A stretch of 64,000 nucleotides of DNA from Zeaxanthinibacter sp. PT1 (GTDB taxonomy: Bacteria; Bacteroidota; Bacteroidia; Flavobacteriales; Flavobacteriaceae), in assembly GCF_028464225.1 (NCBI RefSeq), contig NZ_JAQPCN010000003.1, positions 124,001-188,000 on the forward strand. The letters run 5' to 3'. Positions 44,557 to 52,136 of the stretch are shown here, piece after piece; within the stretch, counting starts at the first letter, position 1; every line of letters starts with the position of its first letter. The translations under genes were made by a program, and so were the position numbers. The notes beneath the pieces are model-generated. The model worked only from the letters and a program-made list of their open reading frames with translations. It was not told where the DNA came from and searched no databases.

Positions 44557-45807
44557 TCAGAATTTTCGTTCAGGCATAAAGCCATCCATATTCATGGATG
44601 GTTTTTTTTGTCCGATGATCTCGCTCACCAATAGACCAGTTGCGGGACCCAGGCTCCAACCCATCATGGCATGCCCTGTGGCAATGGTGATGTTTTGATA
44701 TTTAGAAGTCCGCCCGATATAGGGCAATCCATCCGGGGTAACTGGGCGTAACCCACACTGGGCTTCAGACAATTCCTCATCGGTTATTTTTAACCCATCG
44801 TAATAGGATTCTCCCGCTCTTGCGATTGCCTGGATTCGTTTTTTGCGCAGAACGTGGTTTAAGCCGGAGAATTCCATAGTCCCTGCAAACCTCGTGAACC
44901 CACGCATAGGAGTTACGGCTACTTTTGCCTCCATCAATACTGCCGGTAGTAAGATACCGGTATCTCGCTGCACATTGATCCGGTATCCTTTACCGGCTTG
45001 CATATGCATGGATAAGCCAAGCTTCTTAAAAAGACCTTCGCTCCATGCCCCGGAAGCAATCACAAATTCATCTGCAGGGTAGGTGTCGATGTCGGTCTCC
45101 ACCGCCACAACTTTGTCTTTCCGAATCTTGAAATTCTGTACTTCTTCAAGAGTTTTTATCTGAACCCCCTTTTCCCTCAGGTATGCTTTCATTTTTTTCA
45201 TGAATTCATTTGGGGTCGTATGCCCATCACATAAATAGTGTACGGCACCCAGTACATCTTTGTTGGCATTGGGCTGTAATTGCAGTAATTGTTCCCTGTT
45301 TAGCTCTGCTTTCTCCAAGCCTTCCTCACCCGCTCTTTTAGCCACTTCCTTTTCGCGCAGCTCTTCTTTCCGGGTTTTGTAAAGCATTAGTAGTCCTTTC
45401 TTTTCAAGTTGAAAATCTCCGAGGTCTCCTGAATGATGGAGATCTGTGAATAAGTCCTTACTCAGCAGGTTGATATCCCTGATCAAGGGAATGGCTTTTT
45501 CTACGTGGTTTTGGGTAGCCGACTTATTAAACTGCCAGATCCAACGGAAAAAATCCATATCCCACCTTGGTTTCATGTAAAAGGGGCTACTGCCATTAAG
45601 CATATACTTTAGTCCTTTAGCCATCATTCCCGGGGAGGACAAGGGTATGATATGGCTGGGAGTAAGATAGCCTGCATTGACATAGGATGCCCCACTACTC
45701 ATATCAGAGCGATCCAGGATGGTAACCTTATGGCCATCCTTTAAGGCATAATAAGCGCAGCTTAATCCTACGATTCCCCCGCCTATGATCAATACGTGTT
45801 TACTCAT
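44557..45807 (-). CDS. DadA-like FAD-dependent amino-acid oxidoreductase
   Basis: 416 residues from the start MSKHVLIIGGGIVGLSC, with the FAD-binding GxGxxG at residues 9-14. The C-terminal motif is LRPVTPDGLPYIGR followed by GHAMMGWSLGPATG. The family includes D-amino-acid dehydrogenase and relatives acting on proline-like substrates; the substrate is uncertain. The upstream in-frame codons to 45933 have no family pattern. The 3-prime end holds a terminator for the convergent DUF1080 gene. Confidence 0.88.
   Translation of the reverse strand: MSKHVLIIGGGIVGLSCAYYALKDGHKVTILDRSDMSSGASYVNAGYLTPSHIIPLSSPGMMAKGLKYMLNGSSPFYMKPRWDMDFFRWIWQFNKSATQNHVEKAIPLIRDINLLSKDLFTDLHHSGDLGDFQLEKKGLLMLYKTRKEELREKEVAKRAGEEGLEKAELNREQLLQLQPNANKDVLGAVHYLCDGHTTPNEFMKKMKAYLREKGVQIKTLEEVQNFKIRKDKVVAVETDIDTYPADEFVIASGAWSEGLFKKLGLSMHMQAGKGYRINVQRDTGILLPAVLMEAKVAVTPMRGFTRFAGTMEFSGLNHVLRKKRIQAIARAGESYYDGLKITDEELSEAQCGLRPVTPDGLPYIGRTSKYQNITIATGHAMMGWSLGPATGLLVSEIIGQKKPSMNMDGFMPERKF
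44582..44609 (+). terminator. Terminator inside the 3-prime end of the DadA-like gene
   Basis: CCATCCAT-ATTC-ATGGATGG stem followed by T8 ends the plus-strand DUF1080 transcript. The hairpin lies within the last codons of the convergent flavoenzyme gene. Confidence 0.8.
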
Positions 45808-45936
45808 AAAACCTGATAGATTGTAGAAGTTGACAAACAGGACTAAAGTAATCATTCCGTGGATATCTCCATATGAAAATACATGGCTGATCTTATATTT
45901 ATAATTTGCTTGATCTGGGGGAGAGACAGACATAGG

Positions 45937-46027
45937 ACAGAGTTACAAAGTTACAAAGGGACAGGGTTACAAAGGTTAAAAGGGACATAGGTACAAAGGG
46001 ACATAGGGACAGAGAGACAGAGGGAAC
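45937..46027. repeat. Short imperfect repeat block A
   Basis: A run of short purine-rich units of the types GTTACAAAG and AGGGACATA/AGGGACAGA, with no coding signal. A 22-base stretch at 45990-46011 recurs at 46449-46470 in block C. Confidence 0.75.
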
Positions 46028-46120
46028 TGAGCTATAGATGAAGATAATGGAATCGGTGAAATCCCTGTTTTGATAATAAATGGAGCAACAAGTATAAACT
46101 CAATTTACTTTGAAGTATTT

Positions 46121-46162
46121 GAACCTCGAACCTCGAACCTCGAACCTCGAACCTCGAACCTC
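46121..46162. repeat. Tandem heptamer repeat, six copies of GAACCTC
   Basis: Six perfect copies, 42 bases. Because 3 x 7 is in frame with codons, the block can translate as a repeating 7-residue motif, but no gene is supported there. It is AT-poor compared with the flanks. Confidence 0.9.
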
Positions 46163-46362
46163 AAACCCGAAAAGACCTAGGACCTCGCCCATTCCGCCGG
46201 CCTTTTCGGGCAAACTGCTAACCCGCTCAAGCCTTGCGGATTATTCGCGCAGGCTGCTTACTGCAAACAGCATACTGCCTACTGCAACCGGCCCCACGGG
46301 GCCTTCGACCCCGCCCCGGTTTCAAGTTAATCGCTTTCCGTGCATAAAGCTTGCAGTGTTTT

Positions 46363-46525
46363 TCTTGGGTTACAAGGTTATAAGGTTACAGCCCGCCCGA
46401 ACGTGCCGTCCGGTACGGGCGGGGGTTACAGGGTTACAGGGTTACATGGGTACAAAGGGACATAGGGACATAGGGACATAGGGACAGAGCGACATCGTTA
46501 CAGAGCGACATAGGGCCAGAGTTAG
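46363..46525. repeat. Imperfect repeat blocks B and C with a GC-rich hairpin
   Basis: Block B has GGTTACAAGGTTATAAGGTTACA, a hairpin (CCCGCCCG at 46392 and CGGGCGGG at 46416) follows, then block C repeats GGTTACAG and AGGGACAT (three exact 8-base copies). The gap 45808-46727 (920 bp) holds only these repeats, A/C-rich copies of ACTGC-type words at 46241-46300, and no gene I can support. Confidence 0.75.
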
Positions 46526-46692
46526 AATGTTAACTGGGGTATAGTTGCAGATTTTTGAACCGGTGACAGGAATGTTGCGCGCATAGGAAAATGATTTTCT
46601 TCCTTCTCCAAACGTTGAATTGCGAACTGCCAACCCGCAAGCCAGCCTGCCAGGAATATATGGATGGTCAAAATCAAAGCTTAAACTTCGGA

Positions 46693-46724
46693 CAAAAAAA
46701 AGCCCCTTACCGAAGTAAGAGGCT
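46693..46724 (-). terminator. Terminator of tRNA-Leu
   Basis: On the minus strand AGCCTCTTAC-TTCG-GTAAGGGGCT, a stable UUCG tetraloop stem, followed by seven T. Confidence 0.9.
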
Positions 46725-46727
46725 CTG

Positions 46728-46811
46728 TGCCCACGACTGGAGTCGAACCAGCACGTCCTTGCGAACACTACCCCCTCAAGGTAGCGTGTCTACCAATTCC
46801 ACCACGTGGGC
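46728..46811 (-). tRNA. tRNA-Leu (anticodon GAG)
   Basis: Reverse complement folds as a class II tRNA: acceptor GCCCACG / CGTGGGC with A discriminator, D-arm GGTGGAATTGGTAGACA, anticodon stem CTACC / GGTAG around the loop TTGAGGG (anticodon GAG, reads CUC and CUU), a long variable arm and T-loop GGTTCGACTCC. The 3-prime CCA is not encoded. It lies at the end of the repeat block and is followed by a terminator. Confidence 0.95.
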
Positions 46812-46927
46812 TCGAATTAACGATTTTTCACCCTGATCCACTCAAGGATGAGTTTCACAGGGCTGCAAAGATAGAAAGCTAATTTTATACCCACAACATA
46901 AAATGGTATTTCCGGATTTAGCTGAAG

Positions 46928-46961
46928 GGAATGACCGTTTTTGCATGAGCAGTGTCATTCC
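46928..46961. promoter_or_regulatory. Inverted repeat GGAATGAC-N18-GTCATTCC
   Basis: Perfect 8-base arms 18 bases apart, 46 bp before the TauE start. The arms are the same half-site (ATGAC/GTCAT) found in the operators of the island to the right, but the spacing differs, so this may be an unrelated regulator site or a weak RNA hairpin. Confidence 0.35.
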
Positions 46962-47006
46962 ACACCCACCGGTAGATAGATAGTTTTAACACCTATTGCT
47001 AGCTGT

Positions 47007-47744
47007 ATGGATTTACAGGATTTGCCCATTTTTGTTATTCTGGCCATTCTGGCCGAAGTCATCGGTACGATCGGGGGATTCGGTTCTTCCGTTTTTTTTG
47101 TACCTATGGCCAGTTATTTTATGGCATTCAAAACGGTCCTGGGGTTAACAGCATTATTTCATCTTAGCAGTAATTTTTCCAAAATTGTTTTATTCAGAAA
47201 AGGATTTGATAAGAACCTTGTACTGTACCTGGGAATTCCTGCAGTATTTTTTGTCATAGCCGGCAGTCTGCTGAGCAGGTATGTTAAGGGGGAAATACTG
47301 AACTTAGCTTTGGGGATTTTCCTGATCCTTTTCAGCTTATTGTTCCTGATTAAAAAGGACCTGGAGATTAGTCCGACTAAGAAAAACGCCTTCGCAGGTG
47401 GAGTTTTCTCTGGTTTTATTGCAGGATTACTGGGAACCGGTGGTGCGATCAGGGGCGCTACCCTTTCGGCTTATAATTTAAAGAAGGATAAATTCATAGC
47501 TACCTCGGCCATAATTGACATGGGGGTAGATCTGAGCAGAAGCGTTGTGTATACCACGAGTGGTTATATTGGTTGGAGCGAGCTTTACCTGGTGCCTATT
47601 CTTTTTTTGGTGGGGGTTGCAGGAACCTATATTGGGAAGCGTCTGCTGGTAGGGATCAGTCAGCAACTTTTTAAGAAGATCGTCTTGTTGCTCTTATTTG
47701 GCATTGGTGTTTCTACCCTAGTACTTGCATCTGCCCGTTACTAA
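47007..47744 (+). CDS. TauE/SafE-family membrane transporter
   Basis: 245 residues with about eight membrane helices. Motifs typical of TauE/SafE: FGSSVFFVPMASYFM and FSGFIAGLLGTGGAIRGATLSAYNL. The family exports sulfite or sulfur-containing organic anions; the substrate is not set here. Its 3-prime end overlaps the convergent helical protein gene by 4 bp. Confidence 0.85.
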   Translation: MDLQDLPIFVILAILAEVIGTIGGFGSSVFFVPMASYFMAFKTVLGLTALFHLSSNFSKIVLFRKGFDKNLVLYLGIPAVFFVIAGSLLSRYVKGEILNLALGIFLILFSLLFLIKKDLEISPTKKNAFAGGVFSGFIAGLLGTGGAIRGATLSAYNLKKDKFIATSAIIDMGVDLSRSVVYTTSGYIGWSELYLVPILFLVGVAGTYIGKRLLVGISQQLFKKIVLLLLFGIGVSTLVLASARY

Positions 47745-48193
47745 TCCCTTGATATGATTGCGACATCTTTTTCAGTGTCAAGAATAGTTTCTGTATTTGA
47801 AAAAATTTCTTTCCGGCAATTCCGATAACTGTGTACGAATGCTGTAATGTCTTTCCCTAAAGCGGTATGTATATCGGTCAGCCGAGCAGAAGCTTTTAGT
47901 GTATCTTTTTCCACATATCGTCCCAGGTCCATTACGTGGGTACTCACTCGATGGATAAGTTCTTCGCACATCGTCCTGGTTTGATACAGCTTACGTTCCA
48001 TGGTCTCTAATAAATGCTGGTTATCTTCCTTGACGATCCAAATACTGTAGCTGTTGATTATATGGTGTAAGTGGCGAAGTTCTTCACGATAAAATTCCAG
48101 GTCGGATTTCCAATGATTTGCCAGGATGTAGCACTTTTTCCAATTAGGTCTTTTAGAAGATCCCTGTAGGTTGTTGGTTTCTGCTGTAATCAT
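47741..48193 (-). CDS. Helical protein of an unnamed W-x5-F family, member A
   Basis: 150 residues, all helical, no signal. It has the motif W28-x5-F34-x2-E37-E38 (HWKSDLEFYREEL), found with identical spacing in the proteins at 58293 and 58799. The family function is unknown. Its promoter is the minus-strand half of a symmetric divergent promoter: TACTTTTA (48215-48222) lies 29.5 bp from the centre of the operator at 48244-48259, which places it in the stress regulon. The predicted leader is about 17 nt. Confidence 0.75.
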   Translation of the reverse strand: MITAETNNLQGSSKRPNWKKCYILANHWKSDLEFYREELRHLHHIINSYSIWIVKEDNQHLLETMERKLYQTRTMCEELIHRVSTHVMDLGRYVEKDTLKASARLTDIHTALGKDITAFVHSYRNCRKEIFSNTETILDTEKDVAIISRD

Positions 48194-48243
48194 AGTAATT
48201 AGTATTAACTGCTGTAAAAGTAAAGTGGGTAGGCAAGTAAAGG

Positions 48244-48259
48244 AATGACAATCGTCATT
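48244..48259. promoter_or_regulatory. Crp/Fnr-type operator 1, symmetric divergent promoter
   Basis: A perfect palindrome AATGAC-AATC-GTCATT centred at 48251.5. A -7 box TACTTTTA on the minus strand (48222 down to 48215) and TAGTTTAG on the plus strand (48281-48288) lie 29.5 bp from the centre on each side. It would serve the W-x5-F gene A and the first Usp operon from one site. Confidence 0.75.
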
Positions 48260-48306
48260 TGCAGGGAAAGGTCAATGGTATAGTTTAGACTTATAATTTT
48301 CTTACT

Positions 48307-49140
48307 ATGAAGAATATTCTCTACGCCACGGATTGTTCAAAGCACGCAGAACCAGCGATGCGCTATATCTATAAGTTATGCGAGATACTGGGAGCAAAAC
48401 TCACCGTACTCAATGTTTATCACTTTGAACAGTTACAGGCGAAAGCCAGGATGAGTGATGAACCGCTGGTACTCTCCCCTTATCATGAACGAATGGAAAT
48501 TCTAAAAAATTATTGTAGTAGATACCTCAGCATTGGGTCACCCAAGGTTGAGCTCAACCTGGATGTAGTGAACAACTTGTCGGTTTCTCAGGGTATCCTG
48601 GAACGGGCCAAGGAACTACAACCCGACCTACTGGTGGTAGGGATAAAAGATGAACACTCTGAAAGAGGATTATTGGCAGAAAATATAGCACATGCCTTAT
48701 TAGAAAAATCCGAATGCCCGGTGCTCCTGGTTCCTAATTCCAAACGTCATAAAAAGATCAAGAAGATCATTTATGCGACGGATTTTGAAATGAAAGACCT
48801 GGAAGCCCTGAAGTTTATACTCCCGGTTGCTAAAGCGTACCGGGCTTCAGTGGTTATAATCCATGTTCCGGTAGAAGGAGAGTATACGAGTGCAGAGCAA
48901 ATGCAGTGGTTCCAGGAATTACTGGATCAGGAAATAGCCTATGACGATCTCTCATTTATGATGCTTTATCCGGGTAAGATAATCAACAACCTGAAGGAAT
49001 ATGTAGAAACCAATGCGGTAGACCTTGTCGTAATGCTGGAACGAAAGGGCAAAGGAGTGATCCGGAGTCTCTTTCATAAAGACCGTGTGAAGACCATGGG
49101 CAAGAATACCTCCACTCCGGTATTGGGATTCATCTCCTGA
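48307..49140 (+). CDS. Universal stress protein, tandem domain (Usp1)
   Basis: 277 residues with two Usp domains. The first (about 1-140) opens NILYATDCSKHAEPAMRYIY and ends CPVLLVP, but lacks the G-2x-G-9x-G(S/T) ATP motif, so it is probably not an ATP binder. The second opens KKIIYATDFEMKDLEALKFI and is also degenerate. It is the first gene of an operon with Usp2, from operator 1. Confidence 0.88.
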   Translation: MKNILYATDCSKHAEPAMRYIYKLCEILGAKLTVLNVYHFEQLQAKARMSDEPLVLSPYHERMEILKNYCSRYLSIGSPKVELNLDVVNNLSVSQGILERAKELQPDLLVVGIKDEHSERGLLAENIAHALLEKSECPVLLVPNSKRHKKIKKIIYATDFEMKDLEALKFILPVAKAYRASVVIIHVPVEGEYTSAEQMQWFQELLDQEIAYDDLSFMMLYPGKIINNLKEYVETNAVDLVVMLERKGKGVIRSLFHKDRVKTMGKNTSTPVLGFIS

Positions 49141-49180
49141 TCTTATATATTAAACTAAGACCATTTAAAATTATAGACTT

Positions 49181-50035
49181 ATGAACCCTGATGGAGTAAT
49201 GAAAAGAATCCTTGTACCGGTTGATTTTTCTCCGCATTCTGAGTTTGCAATAGAGGTCGCAGCTACCCTTGCCAAAGATCACAGTAGTGAACTTTACTTA
49301 TTCCATATGCTGGGACTGGCGCAATCCGTGTTGTACCAGGATTATTCGCAGAAGGAGGCAGAGGCAGAATACTATATGAAAATCGCCAGGAAGAAATTTA
49401 AGGTGATCCTAGATAACCCTCAGCTTAAAGGAATCGAAGTAAAAGTCATTTTACAGAATTACAAGCTTTTTCAAGAGATAAACAACGTGGTACAGGAAAA
49501 CGCCATAGACTTAATTGTTATGGGATCTCACGGAACCTCGGGAGTAGGGGAAATATTTGTGGGTTCTAATACTGAAAAGGTGGTGCGGTCCATTGAAGTA
49601 CCGGTGTTGGTGATAAAAGAACGTGTTCATGACTTTAACCCGAAAGTGGTGGTACTGGCCATCGATTATAAAAAAGAGCAATTAGAGGTCTATAAAAGAG
49701 CGGTACAATGGTTTTTAGCATGGGGCTGCCGTATATGCCTTATACATGTTAACCTACCTAACATGAGTTATACAAGTACAGCCCGGATGAGAGAAATAGC
49801 TGCGGAATTTATGCAACAGGCCCATCCCGAGAAGATACCCGAGCAGATAGACCAAATCTTCATTTCAGATTATTCCCTGGAGCAGGGCCTCTACTACCAG
49901 GCCGGGGAGGAGGATGCAGATGTCATTGGGGTCCTAACCCATGGAAGGAAAGGATTATCTCATTTCTTCCTGGGTAGTGTAGGGGAAGACCTGGTCAACC
50001 ATGCGCCTATCCCGGTTATGACATTTAAGATGTGA
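49181..50035 (+). CDS. Universal stress protein, tandem domain (Usp2)
   Basis: 284 residues with two Usp domains. The first has a full ATP motif GSHGTSGVGEIFVGS. The second has LTHGRKGLSHFFLGS, nearly intact but with the first Gly replaced by Leu. This is the most canonical member of the island. A start at 49199 (MKRILVPVDFS) is equally possible. It is 40 bp after Usp1 with no promoter signal between. The 3-prime end overlaps the convergent TerB-like gene by 11 bp. Confidence 0.9.
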   Translation: MNPDGVMKRILVPVDFSPHSEFAIEVAATLAKDHSSELYLFHMLGLAQSVLYQDYSQKEAEAEYYMKIARKKFKVILDNPQLKGIEVKVILQNYKLFQEINNVVQENAIDLIVMGSHGTSGVGEIFVGSNTEKVVRSIEVPVLVIKERVHDFNPKVVVLAIDYKKEQLEVYKRAVQWFLAWGCRICLIHVNLPNMSYTSTARMREIAAEFMQQAHPEKIPEQIDQIFISDYSLEQGLYYQAGEEDADVIGVLTHGRKGLSHFFLGSVGEDLVNHAPIPVMTFKM

Positions 50036-50429
50036 ATAACTGGTCTAATTTGGCCAGTATAATGAGTTCTGATTTATTCTTTCCCGCAAATGAGCCAGCA
50101 ATATCCTTTGCCGTTTTACGAGTTAACTCTTTAATTTTTGGGCTGAAAAGGCTTTGGTTTTCCTTATAGAATGTAGAAAATTCCTTAAAATGATCATCAG
50201 GTTCCAGCTCTTCGGACATCAACCAATCAAAGACAATTTCTATCTGGTAGGCGGCATCGGTCCCAGTTTCATCAAGCCCTTCATCTACGTCCAGCCAATA
50301 TCTCCTTACGTCTTTCAACAAGGCATCTACTTCTTTTGGATGAATTCTTTTGTCGGCGTTTGCGACGGCATAGAACAACCTACCTAAGTGCTGGTAAAAT
50401 TCTGAAATGATTTTTTCGCTTTGTTCCAT
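50025..50429 (-). CDS. TerB-like protein
   Basis: 134 residues, helical. The first 60 residues contain YAVANADKRIHPKEVDALLKDV, similar to the acidic, possibly metal-binding start of the TerB-like family linked to tellurite and stress response. The match is partial, so I name it only TerB-like. It is 29 bp after the gene at 50459 and probably shares its promoter (operator 2). Confidence 0.55.
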   Translation of the reverse strand: MEQSEKIISEFYQHLGRLFYAVANADKRIHPKEVDALLKDVRRYWLDVDEGLDETGTDAAYQIEIVFDWLMSEELEPDDHFKEFSTFYKENQSLFSPKIKELTRKTAKDIAGSFAGKNKSELIILAKLDQLFTS

Positions 50430-50458
50430 AATTCATGGTCTTAATAGTTGACTTCTAT

Positions 50459-50716
50459 TTATTTAACAGTAATTGGTTGCATTTTTCTACTGCGTTTTTG
50501 TCCGTTGAGAACCTCGAAAGTGGCCGGTAAACCTATTCGTCTCAGTTCCTGGATGGCTTGTTCCAAGGCGAGCTCATTGCCGCAAATAATGGTGAGCACC
50601 TTGGTGTGCATATCCGAATCCAAGATACGCACGTTCATGATTTTTGCCAAGTTCCTCTGTATTTTCAACTTATCAGAAATAGAGGAAAAGTTTTTAATGT
50701 GAGCCAGTACTTTCAT
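50459..50716 (-). CDS. Small HMA-like fold protein without metal-binding cysteines
   Basis: 85 residues (start MKVLAHIKNFSS). The pattern after residue 27 (VRILDSDMHTKVLTIICGN...ALEQAIQELRRIGLPATFEV) fits the beta-alpha-beta-beta-alpha-beta arrangement of heavy-metal-associated domains, but the CxxC is missing. The upstream in-frame codons to 50779 would cover the operator and are rejected. First gene of the minus-strand unit from operator 2. Confidence 0.6.
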   Translation of the reverse strand: MKVLAHIKNFSSISDKLKIQRNLAKIMNVRILDSDMHTKVLTIICGNELALEQAIQELRRIGLPATFEVLNGQKRSRKMQPITVK

Positions 50717-50765
50717 GATTATAGAATTTAAAAAGTCAAGGTAGTAGGTTGTGGTATTTCTTGCC

Positions 50766-50779
50766 ATGATCGGAGTCAT
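50766..50779 (-). promoter_or_regulatory. Crp/Fnr-type operator 2
   Basis: ATGAT-CGGA-GTCAT centred at 50772.5. On the minus strand a -7-like box TACCTTGA starts at 50743, exactly 29.5 bp away, and the start codon of the small HMA-like gene is about 15 nt after the predicted start. No matching box is seen on the plus side toward the kinase gene. Confidence 0.65.
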
Positions 50780-50829
50780 GGTTCACACTTCCTTAATCGA
50801 CAATGGCATTATGGCTGATATAGAAAAAG

Positions 50830-52068
50830 ATGTACATTTATGGTATGCGGGCATTTGAACAGAACGATACGGTCTTCAGAATGCTTTCTGAAGCAATATC
50901 AGAAGGCATTGTTGTGGTGAATGAAAAGCAGGATATCGTCGCCACCAATAAAAGGGCAGATCGACTTTTCCGGTATGATGTAGGTGAACTGGAAGGCAAA
51001 CCGCTGGCGGTGATTATCCCGCCAAAATATCACGGGGTTCACAAAGACCATGTTAAAGGCTTTTACAAAAAGAACCAGCAAAAAAGGATGGCTGAAGGTC
51101 GCAGTTTATATGGATTGCGAAAAACAGGTGAACAGTTCCCGTTAGAAGTTGGTCTTAATCCGTTTACCCTTCCTGAAGGAAATTATGTTCTTGCCCTGGT
51201 CTATGACATGACTGAATTACGGGATAAGGACAGCCAGATCATGGAATTAAACGCCCACCTGGAAGAGAAGATTCAACATCGCACCCAGGAATTAAGTAAT
51301 ACGGTTGCAGAACTTCAAAAAGAGATCAAGCGCAGGAAACAGGCAGAGGCACTCATCAAAACTGCTTTACAGCGAGAAAAAGAACTGAACGAACTAAAGA
51401 CTAAGTTTCTTTCGTTGGTATCACATGAATTTAAAACTCCATTAAGCGGAATCATGACCTCGGCAACGCTGGTGGGTAAGTATAAAGAGAGTGAGCAGCA
51501 GGAGAAAAGAGAGAAGCATTTACAGACTATTTTTGGGGAAGTAAAAAGGCTTAATGGTATCCTGAACGATTTTCTCTCTATAGAACGTTTAGACCAGGGG
51601 AAAGAAATTTACAGGAAAGGACATTTCTCCCTGAGTAAGGTCATTAACGAGGTGGTATATAATACCAATATGATTCTTAAAACCGGGCAGAGTATCAATT
51701 TGCCCCAGAATATTGATGATGTTTCCATTTTCCAGGATGAAAAGATCTTAAAACTGGCATTGTCTAACCTGCTTTATAATGCAGTCAAATATTCCCCCGA
51801 AGATTCAGAGATCGACCTGGAGGTTGAATTTGATAACCAAATGATCTTGTTCCATGTAAAGGATCACGGGATCGGGATACCGGAAAAGGATCAGAAACAT
51901 ATTTTTGACCGGTATTTCAGGGCAGAAAATGTATTGTTAACACAAGGTACGGGAATAGGTCTGAATATTGTCCGTGGCCATCTGAAGAACCTTGGTGGAT
52001 CAATCAATTTTAAAAGTGAACTGAATGTGGGAACGACGTTTACCATGGCGCTTCCGATTGAAGGATAA
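50830..52068 (+). CDS. PAS-domain sensor histidine kinase, FixL-like
   Basis: 412 residues. A PAS domain (about 12-130), a coiled-coil linker (about 132-190), HisKA with SLVSHEFKTPLSG (His199 is the phosphate site) and an HATPase domain (NLLYNAVKYSPE, DHGIGIPEKDQ, GTGIGLNIV). The PAS domain aligns without gaps to the FixL oxygen-sensor region: His71 sits at the heme-ligand position and Arg91 twenty residues later, as in FixL H200/R220. These residues also occur in some heme-free PAS domains, so heme binding is only a hypothesis. There is no membrane segment. A start at 50845 is possible. Next gene is its likely partner regulator. Confidence 0.85.
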   Translation: MYIYGMRAFEQNDTVFRMLSEAISEGIVVVNEKQDIVATNKRADRLFRYDVGELEGKPLAVIIPPKYHGVHKDHVKGFYKKNQQKRMAEGRSLYGLRKTGEQFPLEVGLNPFTLPEGNYVLALVYDMTELRDKDSQIMELNAHLEEKIQHRTQELSNTVAELQKEIKRRKQAEALIKTALQREKELNELKTKFLSLVSHEFKTPLSGIMTSATLVGKYKESEQQEKREKHLQTIFGEVKRLNGILNDFLSIERLDQGKEIYRKGHFSLSKVINEVVYNTNMILKTGQSINLPQNIDDVSIFQDEKILKLALSNLLYNAVKYSPEDSEIDLEVEFDNQMILFHVKDHGIGIPEKDQKHIFDRYFRAENVLLTQGTGIGLNIVRGHLKNLGGSINFKSELNVGTTFTMALPIEG

Positions 52069-52136
52069 ATTTTTACAGATTTGGAAATTAACATGTAAAT
52101 TGAAAGTAGAATAAGCATTTGATAAACCAGCCTCCA

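Noticed and set aside
46110-46481. A 123-codon open frame across the heptamer repeat
   Set aside because: Its sequence is the translation of the repeats and low-complexity GC-rich DNA; no domain, no promoter and no start signal support it.
45937-46525. CRISPR array
   Set aside because: Units are only 7-9 bases, adjacent without unique spacers, and no cas genes are near.
50766-50830. Operator 2 driving the kinase gene on the plus strand
   Set aside because: No TAnnTTTR box at the fixed distance on that strand; the minus strand has one.
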